A stretch of DNA of 64,000 nucleotides from Tetrapyrgos nigripes (lineage: Eukaryota > Basidiomycota > Agaricomycetes > Agaricales > Campanellaceae), in NCBI GenBank assembly GCA_013368315.1, contig JAACJM010000048.1:248001-312000 (forward strand). Direction: 5' to 3'. A model generated the notes under the pieces. The model ran no database searches. It was not told where the DNA came from and saw only the letters and a program-made list of their open reading frames with translations. A program made the translations under genes and the position numbers. Positions 34,618-46,295 of this stretch are shown here, one piece after another (the stretch's first letter is position 1; each line of letters begins with the position of its first letter).

Positions 34618-36680
34618 ATGACTAAGTCTTATGTGGCAGATCTCCTCGCTTTGCTTCTTGTTGGCTTCATAGTGAACAAAGTAATCCGATATCGCAGGCT
34701 GTCTTTGCCTCCTGGTCCTCCCGGTTACCCCATTATCGGAAACATCTTTGATATCCCTCGGAAGAGAGAATGGGTCACATACAGGGATATGTCTCAAAAA
34801 TATGGTATGTACAACATACGTCGAATCTTGTGATTCTTTCTGCTTACCGTCGTGAATGGTCTTTAACAGATTCTGATGTTATCCACCTTGACTTGTTTGG
34901 TAAACCACTTATTGTTGTCAACTCTCTCAAAGCAGCCACCGAACTGGACAGGCGATCTTCAAACTATTCGGATAGGTCTGTATCCTGCTTTAGATAAACT
35001 TCTCGTCGAGATTCCGGCTTACTAAACGCTCTATAGGCCTTCATTCACAATGTTGTGTGAGCTGTACGTCCTGTATTGTTTCAGTGGCTCACGCATGGTC
35101 TGACCTTCATATCTAGAGTGGGAATGAACTGGAACATTGGCTTAGTACCCTACGGTGATTTCTGGCGAGGTGAGCTGCTATATGCTAATCCGCACCCCTT
35201 CGGTGACCCACCTGAAGCAGCCGGCCGGAAGAGTTTTCGTCAAGAACTGAGCTCCCGAGCACTGGTGAAATATCAGCCTGCTATCGCCTCAGCAACACAG
35301 AAACTGCTGTTACTCCTCCTCGACAAACCTCATGACTTTCTAAAACATCTGCGATTGTACGTCCAATCTCGTTGACTACCTTCAATTATTTATGTAATTT
35401 GCTAAACGATCTCGCAGCACGGCAGGGACTACTATTCTCTCTATCGCATATGGCATTGAGGTGCAACCTGAAAACGACCCGTTCATCGATACTGCCGAAA
35501 GAGCCTTGCACGCCGTAGCCGCTGCCATCAACTCGGGATCATATGTGGTGGATCAACTTCCCGTTCTCAAACACATCCCAGATTAGTTCCCTGGCGCAAG
35601 CTTCAAGTGTCAAGCCAAGGAGTGGAATAAGGATGTTTCTGCAATGGCGGTTGTCCCTCTGGAATTTACCAAGGATGCTATGGTGATTATTTTTCTGATG
35701 CGTTGGTTGGTCGGCTGCCTGTTTTGCTAATCCTGTATCGTATCTAGGCCAAAGGCGACTTCATCCCTTCAGTTGCTAGCCGCTCTCTGGAGAAAATAGC
35801 ATCAGAACCCATGTCGATGTCGCAACATCAACCAGAACCCGAGAAAGTATTACAAGCCGTTCTGTCGACGATGTATACAGACAAGACCATATTCTCCGCT
35901 GACCATGATTTGCATAACAACTTACAGAAGGATTGGTATACACAGCTGGTTCCGACACTGTCTGTGTCTTTTTACTTATTCGCCGACATGACGACTTACC
36001 TTCTCTCCTCCCTAGACCGTCTCTGCTCTAGGAACATTCATACATGGACTCGTCAAGAATTCCAACACTATGAAGAAAGGGCAGAGAGCTGTTGACGAAA
36101 GGACTGGAGGTGCACGGCTTCCCGATTTCTCGGATTGTGGTTCCATTCCCTATGTAGATGCGCTTTTTTTGGAGACTCTTAGATGGATTCCAGTCGCTCC
36201 TCTGAGTAAGTGTATCCCATCTACCCGCGTTACAATCCCAAGTTGATATACCTCTGAATTATAAGGTATACCTCATAAAAGTATTGAAGATGACGAATAC
36301 AACGGGTATTACATACCTGGAGGTGCTGCCGTAGTTGGGAATGGTTGGTGAGTGACAGTGTGAAGAGGCTTCCAAGGTGCCAAAATTGACAGTCCATCAG
36401 GGCAATACTTCACGACGAGTCTGTGTATGGACCACATCCGCATCTTTTCAACCCAGAACGCTTCCTGCAAGAAGACGGCTCTCTTAGCCCAAATGTCCTC
36501 TTTCCGAATGCAGCATTTGGTTTTGGACGTCGGCTGTGCGGCGGTAAAGATTTTTAGCTCTTTCGTCCATGTGGATGGCGATAGCTTGCATCCTAGCGTG
36601 CTTTGACGTAACGCGAGATGTAAACGAGGACGGGAATGAGATTGATCCCAACGTGGAGTATACTTCTGGTTTTTTGTGGT
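34618..36680 (+). pseudogene. Cytochrome P450 pseudogene (basidiomycete O-methylsterigmatocystin-oxidoreductase-like)
   Basis: The N-terminus is a membrane anchor (LLALLLVGFIVNKVI) and the proline hinge LPPGPPGYPIIGN. It is followed by spliced exons KYDSDVIHLDLFGKPLIVVN, PSFTMLCELVGMNWNIGLVP, ELSSRALVKYQP and ILSIAYGIEV. Retained hallmarks are an AGSDT I-helix word near 35946, ETLRW (ExxR) near 36180, FNPERF and the haem loop AFGFGRRLCGG near 36520. Lesions: HIPD-stop-FPGASF, where TAG at 35584-35586 replaces the expected TGG (Trp); the frame breaks around the I-helix; and just after the haem loop a missing base gives TAG at 36555 while the shifted frame continues MWMAIACILACFDVTRDVNE. P450s here would be ER-bound monooxygenases; this copy cannot make a full enzyme. 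Confidence 0.8.
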
Positions 36681-37046
36681 AAGAATGAAGCCAACTACTT
36701 TGCGACGGACGAAAGTTGACGACGAATCCTATATATTAAGATATCCTATATATTAAGATAGGACGGGCCTGGGAACAAACAATATTTACATAATCATTAC
36801 TAAGCAAGCTTTCAGCGGAAACAGCTGCCCAGACGGCGTTTATTGCCGCCGGTAATTTCCGTTCGCGCCATGCGATCTCATGCGATCCGGCTTCATTAAC
36901 TTACAACTTTAACTTACAATGCGAAAGCCAAACTTTTGCCTCATGTCCGCAAGCTTTTGTGTTTATATAACGTGACTTCAACACTTTTTGTGTCTTCTGC
37001 TTCACTTCAACTTTGCATCCACAGCCATTTGAGTTACCTGAGAGAC

Positions 37047-37430
37047 TAGTGTTGCACGTGGCTCGACTCGACTCCGGCTAAGCCGAGAGCCAAGCCGATG
37101 TTTAGCCAAGCTGAGTCGAACAAAAATGAGCCGGCTCTGTGTACCTCGGCTCTGGCTGGCTTTGTAGCCTAAAATAGAGAGCCCCATACAAAGACCCTGA
37201 AACGATGAATACAGGAAACGACCCAAGGTCTAGAGCCGTTTAATAGACCTGTATACAAAATCATGTAGCCGCTGTATGATCTGTATTCAAATAAATAACT
37301 GGCGGCTCGATTCAGCTCAAGCCGGAGTCAACGAGTTGCTTATGGCTCAAAAGCCAAGCCACGGTTATGACTTCATCAAGCCGTTCATAGCCGAGCCAGA
37401 GTGAGCCGGAGTCGAGCCGGTGCAACACTA
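37047..37430. mobile_element. hAT-type MITE, 384 bp, with 8-bp target site duplication
   Basis: The ends TAGTGTTGCAC (37047-37057) and GTGCAACACTA (37420-37430) are exact inverted repeats. Similarity continues inward (GGCTCGACTCCGGCT-like on both sides). TGAGAGAC occurs directly before (37039-37046) and directly after (37431-37438), a perfect 8-bp duplication. Length, TAGTG-type ends and 8-bp TSD fit the hAT superfamily. Subterminal GAGCC/GGCTC words are repeated many times, as in transposase-binding ends. There is no coding capacity. Confidence 0.88.
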
Positions 37431-37513
37431 TGAGAGACCCAACTACAGTACATGTAAGGCTGATTTAAAAATCAACTTGAATGCCACAATTACTGACTCT
37501 ATGCATCCCAGAG

Positions 37514-37746
37514 GTGCATTTTCAATGTGAATATTGCATTTTGTTTTTGTTTCTGTTTCTGTTTTTCTGATTTCTTCTCATGAAACTGAAAAAATCAGTA
37601 AGGGAAACCCCACCAAATACTCCCCAGGGTGCATTTTCAATGTGAATAATGCCTTACTTTTTCTTTTTCTTTCTCTTTCTCTTTCTCTGATTTCTTCTCA
37701 TGACACTGAACAAATAAATAAGGGAAACCCCACCAAATACTCCCCA
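37514..37746 (+). repeat. Two tandem copies of a 115-118-bp unit
   Basis: Both copies start GTGCATTTTCAATGTGAATA, pass through a T-rich TTTCT/TTTGT stretch and TGATTTCTTCTCATGA, and end GGGAAACCCCACCAAATACTCCCCAG. The junction is at 37628/37629. They sit at the 5' edge of the Helitron-related sequence and may belong to its left end. Confidence 0.85.
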
Positions 37747-38370
37747 GAGGCATCACAATGCTCAGCGTGAAAGAGAAAGGAATGCACACATCATGGACAG
37801 CCCTGAGGCAAGATGTGTACCTCAACATGACATGGCTCCAGTCCCCTTCAATTTGAATCAAGGTCCTGCTCAGCCTTACAATCCAGCTCAAGAAGACCCA
37901 TTCCAAGTGGTTAATTATGGTGGTAATCAGTATCAGCTAACTCAGGGCATTGCTGCACAGCTCCAAAATTTGCCACCAATGCCAGGCCCAAGTAGGGCAG
38001 GTAGAAGACCCCATCAACAGGTGAGCTTTCTTAGAAATTGTAAATATTTATATGAAATGACTGATTATTCCTCATTTCTCTACTACATAAGAATCCTCTG
38101 GCAGGGCCATCAAATGCAATTGCTGATAGACAAGTAAGTTTTTTCTGTTCAAATATTACATAGGAAAATACTACATAGGATACTTTCTTATATGAATTAT
38201 CTTAGAACTATACAGATAGGTTTCAAAATTTGCCAGCTAATCTCTGCAACCAGCTTGCAAATCTTCCCACTCATCCACTACCTCTGCCAGGTTGTGGTTG
38301 TCCCCATGGCTGAGGTAGAGGTAGAGGTAGAGGTCAGGCTCAGGGAATAGCTCACATTGAAGACCCTCTC

Positions 38371-40941
38371 ATGCCTCCTGCACCTCAACATGAACCTCAA
38401 CCTGGGCCAGAACCTGAAGGCAACATAGATGATCCTGCTCTATTTGAGCCACCAGTTGATCCATCTCAAGAATTTGAAGAGATTCCTGAAATTCCAATTG
38501 ATCAGCTACCTCTGGCACTTCATCCCATTATTGAAGAGGAGGATTATGACCAATATTTCATGGGTGGATTTAGAGAAGTCTGTCCCAAGTGCAAGGCTCT
38601 TCATTGGGACTGTGAGAAATTAACAAAGTCAACTATCCATGAGCTTAAATTTGGTTCCTGTTGTCTTCAAGGAAAAGTAGTACTTCCCAAGTTGCAGAAG
38701 CCTCCTCCTGAGCTTCAGAAGCTATATGATGGGACAAGCCATGACTCTAAACATTTTTTGGACAATATCTGTAGCTATAATGCAGCTTTTTCTTTTGTAT
38801 CACTTGGACTCAAAACAAACAGTCAAAATAATCCTGAAATGCCTACATCTGGAGCACACTATTACAAAATCAAAGGAGAGCTCTGGCACTCAATGGGCTC
38901 TCTATTGCCAGAGACAGGACAAAATCCTGTATATGCCCAGTTATATATTGTAGCTCCTCAGGATGCAATTCAGCAGCGATTGGAAAACAATGCAAATCAT
39001 GGGACTGGATTGCATGCAACCATCATGCAGGAAATTTCTGATATGCTGCATCAACACAATGGATTTGTGACACTATACAAGTCTGCATATCAGTGTGTTA
39101 GGGAGCTGCAGACAAATAATCCAGAGAATATTCAGAATATCACTCTTAAACTCCACTTTAATTTTGGCCAGGATCCCAGAACTCATAATTTACCTACAGT
39201 TGATAAAGTGGCTATTCTCTTACCCGGAAGGGAAGAAGTGACAGATCACAGAGATATCATTTTGCATACACAAGCAGGGTCTCTGAAACGTTTGTATGAG
39301 ACCAATCCAGCCTATATGGCATTGCATTATGTGTTACTCTTTCCAAGGGGAGAATTGGGTTGGCATCCAAAACTCAAACTATCACAAGAGTACTTAGATG
39401 CAAATAATATCACTGTTGATGAAGGTGCAGTTGATCGGGAGGAGGACTTGGAAGGTCCAGAAGCAGCAACCTCTGGATCAAGAAAGAGGAAGCAAATGTA
39501 TGTGACACAGTTGGAGTATTATGCATATCGTATACACAAGAAAATATCTTTAGCTGAGTCAGATCATATGTTTAGAGCAGGTCTTCTCTTTCAACAATTT
39601 GTTGTTGATGCCTGGGCTCAAACTGAGCAAAGTAGATTGCAGTTTTTGCATCTCAACCAAGCCAAACTTAGATCAGAGGTTTATAATGGATTGGTGGATG
39701 CTATGAACAATGGAGATGTTAATTTGGAAAATGTGGGTCAGAAGTATATTTTGCCATCTACACATATAGGGAGTTCCCAGCATATGTTCCAACTTTATCA
39801 GGATTCAATTGCTTTGGCACGGCATTTTTCAAAACCAGACCTTTTCCTTACAATCACAGCAAATCCAAATTGTGAGGAAATCAAAAGTGCATTAGAACCA
39901 GGTCAGACACATCTGCAAAGGCCAGATTTGGTTGCACGAGTCTTTAGAGAGAAATTGAGAATGGTTCTGAAAGATATATGAGAGAAAGGGATTCTGGGCA
40001 AATGTGTTGGTTATGTATATACTATTGAATTCCAGAAGAGAGGACTGCCACATGCACATATTCTGATATTTCTGTCACCTGAAGCAAGAATCCGTGACCC
40101 TCATATGATTGACAAAGTTATCTCTTCTCAGCTGCCAGATAAGGACACAAATCCCACTCTATTTGAGTTAGTGACAAGCCGTATGATACATGGGCCCTGT
40201 GGTGTCCACAATCCAGATGCACCCTGTATGAAGCATGGCAAATGTACCAAGGGATTTCCTAAACCTTTTGTTAGTGAAACAGCACTCTCTCTGAAGATGG
40301 GTACACTACTTACGCACAACCTGACAATAGCCGCTATTTCATGAAAAAGGGCAATGGTTGGGATGTTAAAGTAGACAATCAATGGGTGGTGCCTTACAAT
40401 GCCTGGATATTAATGCAGCTTAAATGCCATGCAAATCTGGAGTTGCATGTCTGTCAAGGCATTCAAGTATATTCACAAGTATATCTATAAAGGACATGAC
40501 AAGACCACTATGTCATTTGGAGAGGCAATAAATGAGATCAAGCAATATGCAGAAGCCCGCTACATTTCCTGTGCAGAAGCCATCTGGAGATTGATGCATT
40601 ATGAGATGCATAGAGGAATACCCAATGTGGTTCGGTTGTCTCTTCACACAGAGAGAGAGCTGATGGTTGTTTTTCATGAAGAGCAAGGAGCTCATGATAT
40701 TCTCAACCAGGCTCAGAAGCAGAAGACAACACTTATGGGATGGTTTGAAGCAAATGCAGATAAGAAGAAGACTGCAGAGGAGCATCCAGACTGGGCAACA
40801 ACTATTGCACGAAGCACCCTCTATCAGAACTTTCCACAAAAATTTGTATGGGTGAAGACAACAAAGAAGTGGAAACCTAGACAGAAAGGTTTTGCAATAG
40901 GGCGAATGTATTTTGTTCATCCCTCTGCAGGTGAACGCTAA
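38371..40941 (+). pseudogene. Helitron RepHel, N-terminal and HUH nuclease part, interrupted
   Basis: Upstream exons (37793-38110) give a Pro/Gln-rich leader. From 38371 the frame has a zinc-binding-like CPKCKALHWDCEKL, then the Helitron-like N-domain (YAQLYIVAPQ, ALHYVLLFPRGELGWHPKL, YYAYRIHKK, ADLFLTITANPN-like PDLFLTITANPNCEEI). A TGA at 39979-39981 interrupts it. The same frame continues with GYVYTIEFQKRGLPHAHILI, the HUH motif (H-x-H) of the Rep endonuclease. The catalytic tyrosine pair lies in KYIHKYIYKGHDKTT (about 40460-40505). Further breaks: a frameshift near 40285-40440 and loss of about 15 bases at about 40937 inside PSAGER..LLTVV. The nuclease nicks and joins DNA in rolling-circle transposition; this copy is inactive. 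Confidence 0.85.
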
Positions 40942-41200
40942 CAGTGGTCACTGGGGCTGTGTCTTTTGAAGATTTGCGTACAACTGACACCAATGAGCCT
41001 GATCCATACAGGCCAGGCTACAACAAAAGAAAAGTATGGTCAACCTTCCAAGAGGCTTGCTTGGCATGAGGGCTTTTAGAAGACGATGGTGAATGGCAGC
41101 AATGCCTAGAGCAAGCAAAGGTGGTTCAAACAGGTTCACAGTTAAGATCACTGTTTGCAACTATCCTTAAAGATTGTGCTCTATCACAGCCTGAAGTGCT

Positions 41201-41683
41201 TTGGGAAGAGTTCAAGGTTCAGGTCTTCCACCGTCAAATCTCAAACTGAAAGTTGGTGCTCCAATTATGATCTTGCGGAATTTGGATCCATCAAATGGAG
41301 TTTGCAGTGGCACCAGAGCTGTGGTCACTGCAGCAAACATGTGTGTCTTAGAGGCAAGGATCATTGGTGGGGATCACACTGGCAAAAAGATTTTCATACC
41401 TCGCCTGAATATTGAACCTGGGAACCTGGATCTCCCATTTACACTGAGGCGTCGTCAGTTTCCAGTTCGCCTTGCCTTTGCAATGTCTATCAACAAATCT
41501 CAAGGGCAATCTATGGATCATGTGGGGTTAGACTTACAGATATCAGTTTTTACTCATGGTCAGTTGTATGTGGCCCTATCAAGGTGCACTTCAAGTCAGC
41601 GAGTAAAGGTACTATTTGGAGAAGGTAAGTATTGCTGGACACTGCACATAAATGAACTGACACTGATTATGCATTGCAGATAA
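41201..41683 (+). pseudogene. PIF1-like helicase C-terminus of the Helitron
   Basis: After LTVVTGAVSFEDLRTTD (about 40943), a TGA at 41067-41069 in ACLA-stop-GLLEDDGEW (this family position is normally Arg, so CGA to TGA is likely) and LRSLFATILKDC, the sequence jumps to LKLKVGAPIMILRNLDPSNG. It continues FPVRLAFAMSINKSQGQSMD and VFTHGQLYVALSRC, the last PIF1/RecD helicase motifs. Walker A and B and the motifs between them should lie where the jump occurs, so several hundred residues have been deleted. Confidence 0.85.
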
Positions 41684-41952
41684 TATAGACTGTAAGACTT
41701 ATAACATAGTTTATAAAAGTGTTCTATTGACATCACCATAACTACTATGCTTTGTACTTTGATTGAGCTCTGAACATGAAACTAATTTTATTTTGTTGTT
41801 CAATGATGAATTTCTTTTTACAGTGGAATGGAGGCGCGACAGCGCCGACTAGTGGGGGTTTGGGGGTGCAGCCCCCTACAAGCTGTCGACTCATGCCAGA
41901 GGAGTGGAGCGAGCCTCCATGACAAAGGCATGGGTCGTAAAGCTTGTTCTTC

Positions 41953-41993
41953 TAAGGAAGGCGACACCAGGAACCGCTTACGTTTATGTAAGC
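41953..41993 (+). repeat. Left terminal inverted repeat of the DDE transposon
   Basis: 41 bp, exact reverse complement of 45137-45177. The inner 18 bp form a small hairpin. Confidence 0.9.
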
Positions 41994-42325
41994 GTGGCTG
42001 TGTAGCACTGCCACCCGCCAAAGTCGAGGTCCAAGAAGAAAAAAACTTTTAGGTAGCGAAAACTGTAGCTAGTACAACAAGAAGTATAGTATCTGCACCC
42101 GAGATGTGAAAGAAAGCTATGGAACAGCTTCTCGTGCAGCACGGAGCATTTTGGGTGGCAAGGTACAATGTCCATGGTACCTTCAGTTGGCCCAGGCAGC
42201 CTGTGCTCCTGTCAAGCCTTCTGCATATGCGTGAATATATCTATCCGCGCGATTTGCAAAGCTATTAAGTAGTAAGAGAAAGGACAGATTAGTAAAGAGG
42301 ATTGAAACCAGATAAAAAATTTGAC

Positions 42326-44747
42326 CTACCGCCGAATCAGAACAAGTGGTACTTCATCCAGAGATTTTTTTACGTTGGTCTTCATCTCTTGCATGGTTGA
42401 AGTGCGGGGACAGCGACGGTAGGTCAACTTGGACCTACCCCAGTACAACTCAATGTAATTGAGTTCGCAATGGAATTTCGGATAATATTCACAGAGGTGA
42501 CCACGAGATTCAATGTATTCCTGGACTGCGGATTTTTGATTTACGAAATCAGACTGATAAAATAGTACCTTGCGGCAGCAGCACCTCAAGTTCGTCCGGT
42601 CCTCAAAGCAAGTCTTCGGACACGATGCATTGAGAGAGGAACCATCAGTTGGCCAGAGACCCCTCTCCTTGATGATCTGTTCAGAACCTTTGAAATATCC
42701 AGGATAGGTGGGATGATCGTTGGGATAGTAAAACTCCTGTGGTGTACCATTAGGCAGAGTTCCATTGCGCATGCAGACACCGTTTCCCGGCCAGTCAGGG
42801 TGTGGACCTTTCACCATCTTGCAAGCAGAGAGTGCGTCAGCAGGACAAAATTGATGAGTTGTCGCATTGTCAAAGAGAAATAGTGCAGTCTTTGTTCCTC
42901 CAGTGCGAGACTCAAAAATATCGACTGCGTTCTCAACTTTCTTCAGCACATGCTCTCCTGTGAAGTACCCTTCACGAGAAAAACCTGCATCAAAGAAGAC
43001 ACGAGCTTCACTAGAAAGTAAATTGTAAGTATGATTCCAGAGATTATATTGCAGAAACTCACTCTTCTTCGCTCTCAGGATCTTTGAGTGTAAGTCTGCC
43101 CCATTCTGTTGTTAAAAAGTCTGAAACCATCAACGAAGGGCCCTCTCCCTTGGGTTGTGGCGCAGTTGACATGTCCTCATGGTAAAATCCTCACTTTCGG
43201 CAGTCATGGGCATAAAATGTGGATTCATCATGAGTGATGGGAATGATTTGAAATCGGTAGGGACCCTGTGGAACAGGAAATGGTGTGGGAATGCTTTCAA
43301 CCTCTCCATTGCGATCATAGAGCACCATACGCTTTTTGTACTCCATCCAACGTTTGCAAAACTCATCCCGCGATTTGATGACATCTGGTCTCTCCTGACC
43401 ATCCTCGTACTGTTTTCGCTTCCTTTCACCAAATCTCCATACCATCCCAACCAGCCAGCGCTCTCCAGTTCGGACACTGATGTCAGTCTTTGAACCTGGA
43501 TGATGCTTCTCGACCCACACCTTCATTGACGGCTCCTGCAAGAACTCCACAACATTCCGGCCAGAAACGTAACCCCCTTCCTCTGTTGTGGCTTTCTCCA
43601 ACAAGTACACCTTGAGATGGTGTTGAAAATCCTCGTCATCAAGCATTTTGGGACGGAATTTCAGATAATGGAGAAGAGGTAGCTCAGCACGGCTAAGGAA
43701 CAAATGGATCCAACTGCGAATGTTCTGTGCGTAGAACAAATTATGACCTGATGCAATAGCTGCTAATCTTGACGCTTTTGTCCAGGTGCATGGATGTGTA
43801 TCGTCCAGGTACAGATTGACCGCCACCAGCATTGCAAACAGCTGACCACGAAGAGGTAGGTCAAGTTTTGGACTTTTGCTCATCCTTTTGAGTCCGTCGC
43901 GAGCCTTGCGCAGTGCATCACAGTCTCAGAATGTCAGGGAGTTGAGGGCTTTGTCAAAACTTGGTAGATTCCCTGCAGTTCGTCGAAGATCATTGAGATG
44001 TGTATGGAGGGAGGCCGGAGTTAATGTTGGGCAAGAAAGATTGAAGTCCAGAGTGGATGAAGTGGATATAGGTAATGGGTCAATTTCGGCGAGTGGGGAT
44101 GGAGGAGACTCAGCAGGTTGAGTTGTTGCTAGTGAGTCCAGAATCTGTATGCTCCCATCTTCATTCACCATCTCATCCAGCTCGCAATTCCAGGTTGGTC
44201 CATTCATGATCTCTATTTCCTCCATCTCGTCGTCTTCACTGTCTTCCTCAACCTCATCCAAATCCAAGACAGCTTTCAGCAGCTCTGTTTTAGAGGGACG
44301 CGTGAAAAACCTGGTAATAAATTGTTGTTTCCCTTCTTCTGCAATGCGACGACGAGTTTGAGCATGTCGCTGCATAGAGCGCTTGGAGTTTCCGGTCCGT
44401 TGTCTTTTTTTTCTTGTCTGATGTGATGCTAACCAGTCATTCTGTCCATCCTCTAATCGCTTCCATAGGTTGTCTAACTGCTCGGAGTTTGTGATGTCTT
44501 CAGAGTCATCCTCGTCTTCGTCCTCGCTATCAGGGTTCCATGGTGGGATAGCATGTTGCTCCAGGTCGGCAAAGTGCGCAACGATTTCTGCAGCTTCTGG
44601 GATAGCAAGTTCGGGCTCTGGTGTACAGTGGTTGGAGGGATCTGGACTCGGAGGGTCAGAGGGTTTTTTCTGGTGCTTCGGATTTTGTGTGTTTGCGAGT
44701 TTTAGAGAGGCAAGGCGAGCATTTTTGGAGTCTTTGTTTCGGGGCAT
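42326..44747 (-). pseudogene. DDE-superfamily transposase, two in-frame stops
   Basis: From MPRNKDSKNARLASLKL (44747) the frame runs through an acidic low-complexity N-part (DSEDEDEDDSED; basic RKKRQRT), then LPSFDKALNSLTF and a TGA near 43926. It continues without shift as DCDALRKARDGLKRM and the helix-turn-helix-like ASGHNLFYAQNIRSWI. ITHDESTFYAHDCRK gives the first catalytic Asp; a second TGA follows directly (position compatible with TGG, Trp). The frame continues FYHEDMSTAPQPKGEGPSLM, a short intron near 43010-43065, then TALFLFDNATTH (second Asp) and CELNYIELYWG (catalytic Glu), to 42326. The D-D-E order and spacing fit the Tc1/mariner-like DDE fold. The family is common in Agaricomycetes; no CxC/KDZ signature is present. 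Confidence 0.8.
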
Positions 44748-45136
44748 AGGGAGACAACAGGGAGCTCATTTTTTTAGCTTTTTTCGTTGCTGTCGGCGAT
44801 ACACCGATGCTGCACCATTTGTAGAGGCGCTGATCACCTTCTTTAGGAATATCTGTAATCTTATCATTTCCTTTTTAGGTATATCTATTATCTTATCTAG
44901 ATTACATAAGGTGCCATAGCTCGGCCTTGATTTTTTTTTGGGTATGCGAGAAGCATCAAAAAGGTGATTTATGTTCAAAGGAAAAAAAGTCAATCTCAAT
45001 CAAATTTTGGACTATTTTGTTGGTTCTGCTTCGTACGATCCCTTCTAAACTGCCATCCAAGCATACCCTACCATTTAGATTTTCAATATTGCAAGTAGTG
45101 CTGACGGAGTTTCCTCATCATCGAGAGGGCGGGACT

Positions 45137-45177
45137 GCTTACATAAACGTAAGCGGTTCCTGGTGTCGCCTTCCTTA
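45137..45177 (-). repeat. Right terminal inverted repeat of the DDE transposon
   Basis: 41 bp, exact reverse complement of 41953-41993. Confidence 0.9.
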
Positions 45178-46111
45178 CAGCTATCCACTGCCCTTCAAGT
45201 GTAGCATCAAACCTCGGTCCTACAAAGCAGAGAAGATGATACGTAACGCGAAGGACGTTTCCCTGTAACACTAGGCTTCTACTTTTCCGGATCTGTATTT
45301 ATCTCACTGAAAGAATCTGGCTGTCTTGCATGTCTCGCATTCTCTAAGCCGAGTCTCCAAACCCTAGATTGACTAACTTGGGGTTTCCTGCATATGTAAG
45401 ACGAGTTTCATTCTAGTCTTCGATGTGAGCTTTCAGGAGGGCCCTCTCATCACCTTGCTTGTCAAGGTCCTCCGACAATTGATCATTTTTCGTCTTATAT
45501 CGTCAACATCTACAAACAGTGAGCGTAATTTACTTTACTCATCATTAGTAAGAAATCAACACGTCCACCTGTTTTCGTCCTTGTGTTCAGACACTCTAGC
45601 CTCCTCCACTGAAAATCCCGCAACAGCCATTATCTGTCTTCCTGAACTAGTACTCCGACCCGTGACTCGGACTGAGCAAGCAAGGTTTGGCGCCTCAGCA
45701 TGAGGCCCTTCTCCAGTTAATGACATTTGCCGAAAACCAGCGTCGTTCAGTGTTGTAACGGATGTGGTGAGTCCGGTGACCGACACAACCACAAGCGAGC
45801 ATCTCTTCCTTTCTCCTCTCACTGTCATCGAGGACTAGAACGTCTTGGCTTGTTCTCTTAGGGATACATGGGTTCGTTATCTACTGTACATAATAAGCCA
45901 AGCATCATGGGAAGCAGGACGCCAGAATCACGGAACCCTCAGGATAAGTAACTTCTCGATGTCTTTCTAAGTAGCTTGAACTACTGTCGCTCAACTGCCA
46001 ATGAAAGATATCCATAGCCAGCCATGTCAACAGTGAGCCTATTTTCTCGTCTTAGCAGTAGTGCTAACGACTGCGCCAGTGTAAAACTCAGGGTTTTCAT
46101 CATGCTTCTCG
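45178..46111. other. Transposon-flanking DNA without a supported gene
   Basis: No exon chain or repeat was recognised. The far end (about 46080 onward) becomes the P450 fragment. Confidence 0.4.
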
Positions 46112-46290
46112 TCGTGCCGGGCAACTATACCTCGGATCTCCCATCTCTGCTCATTTCCATCTTCATACTGAAGCGATTGGCGCAATACCGCCGACGTCTG
46201 CCTCAAGGATCTCCAGACTACGCAATCATTGGAAACGTGTTAGACATTCCTTTGAACAGAGATTGGATCAAGTACAGGGATATGTACAGA
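46112..46290 (+). pseudogene. Cytochrome P450 N-terminal fragment
   Basis: A hydrophobic stretch (SLLISIFILKRLAQY) precedes RRRLPQGSPDYAIIGNVLDI and NRDWIKYRDMY. This aligns with the hinge of the P450 pseudogene at 34618 (LSLPPGPPGYPIIGNIFDIP...EWVTYRDM). Coding similarity then stops abruptly and the sequence passes into the duplicated non-P450 segment at 46296. No I-helix, ExxR or haem loop follows. It is a truncated paralogue. Confidence 0.75.
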
Positions 46291-46295
46291 GGCAC

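Larger units (their letters stand above)
37770..41852 (+). mobile_element. Degenerate Helitron (rolling-circle transposon)
   Basis: The element contains the Helitron Rep-type nuclease region and the tail of the PIF1-like helicase, but the ATPase motifs between them are missing. A candidate 3' terminus is a GGCGC-GACA-GCGCC hairpin (41833-41846) followed by CTAG (41849-41852). The 5' limit is not determined; the tandem repeats at 37514-37746 may be part of it. The whole block is AT-rich and strikingly poor in CpG compared with flanking DNA, and carries several TGA stops and frameshifts. It cannot encode a full RepHel protein. Confidence 0.8.
41953..45177 (-). mobile_element. TA-flanked DDE transposon with 41-bp terminal inverted repeats
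   Basis: 41953-41993 and 45137-45177 are perfect 41-bp inverted repeats. They begin TAAGGAAGGCGACACCAGG and end in the fold-back GCTTACGTTTATGTAAGC. Taking the outer TA as target duplication leaves 39-bp TIRs, the Tc1/mariner/IS630 pattern that also suits the DDE-type transposase inside. Identical TIRs argue for a fairly recent insertion, yet the transposase has two in-frame TGA codons. It sits about 100 bp beyond the putative Helitron 3' end. Confidence 0.8.

Noticed and set aside
42326..44747. KDZ (Kyakuja-Dileera-Zisupton) transposase
   Set aside because: No CxC-type domain or KDZ signature was seen; the D-D-E words and TA-flanked TIRs fit a Tc1/mariner-like element better.
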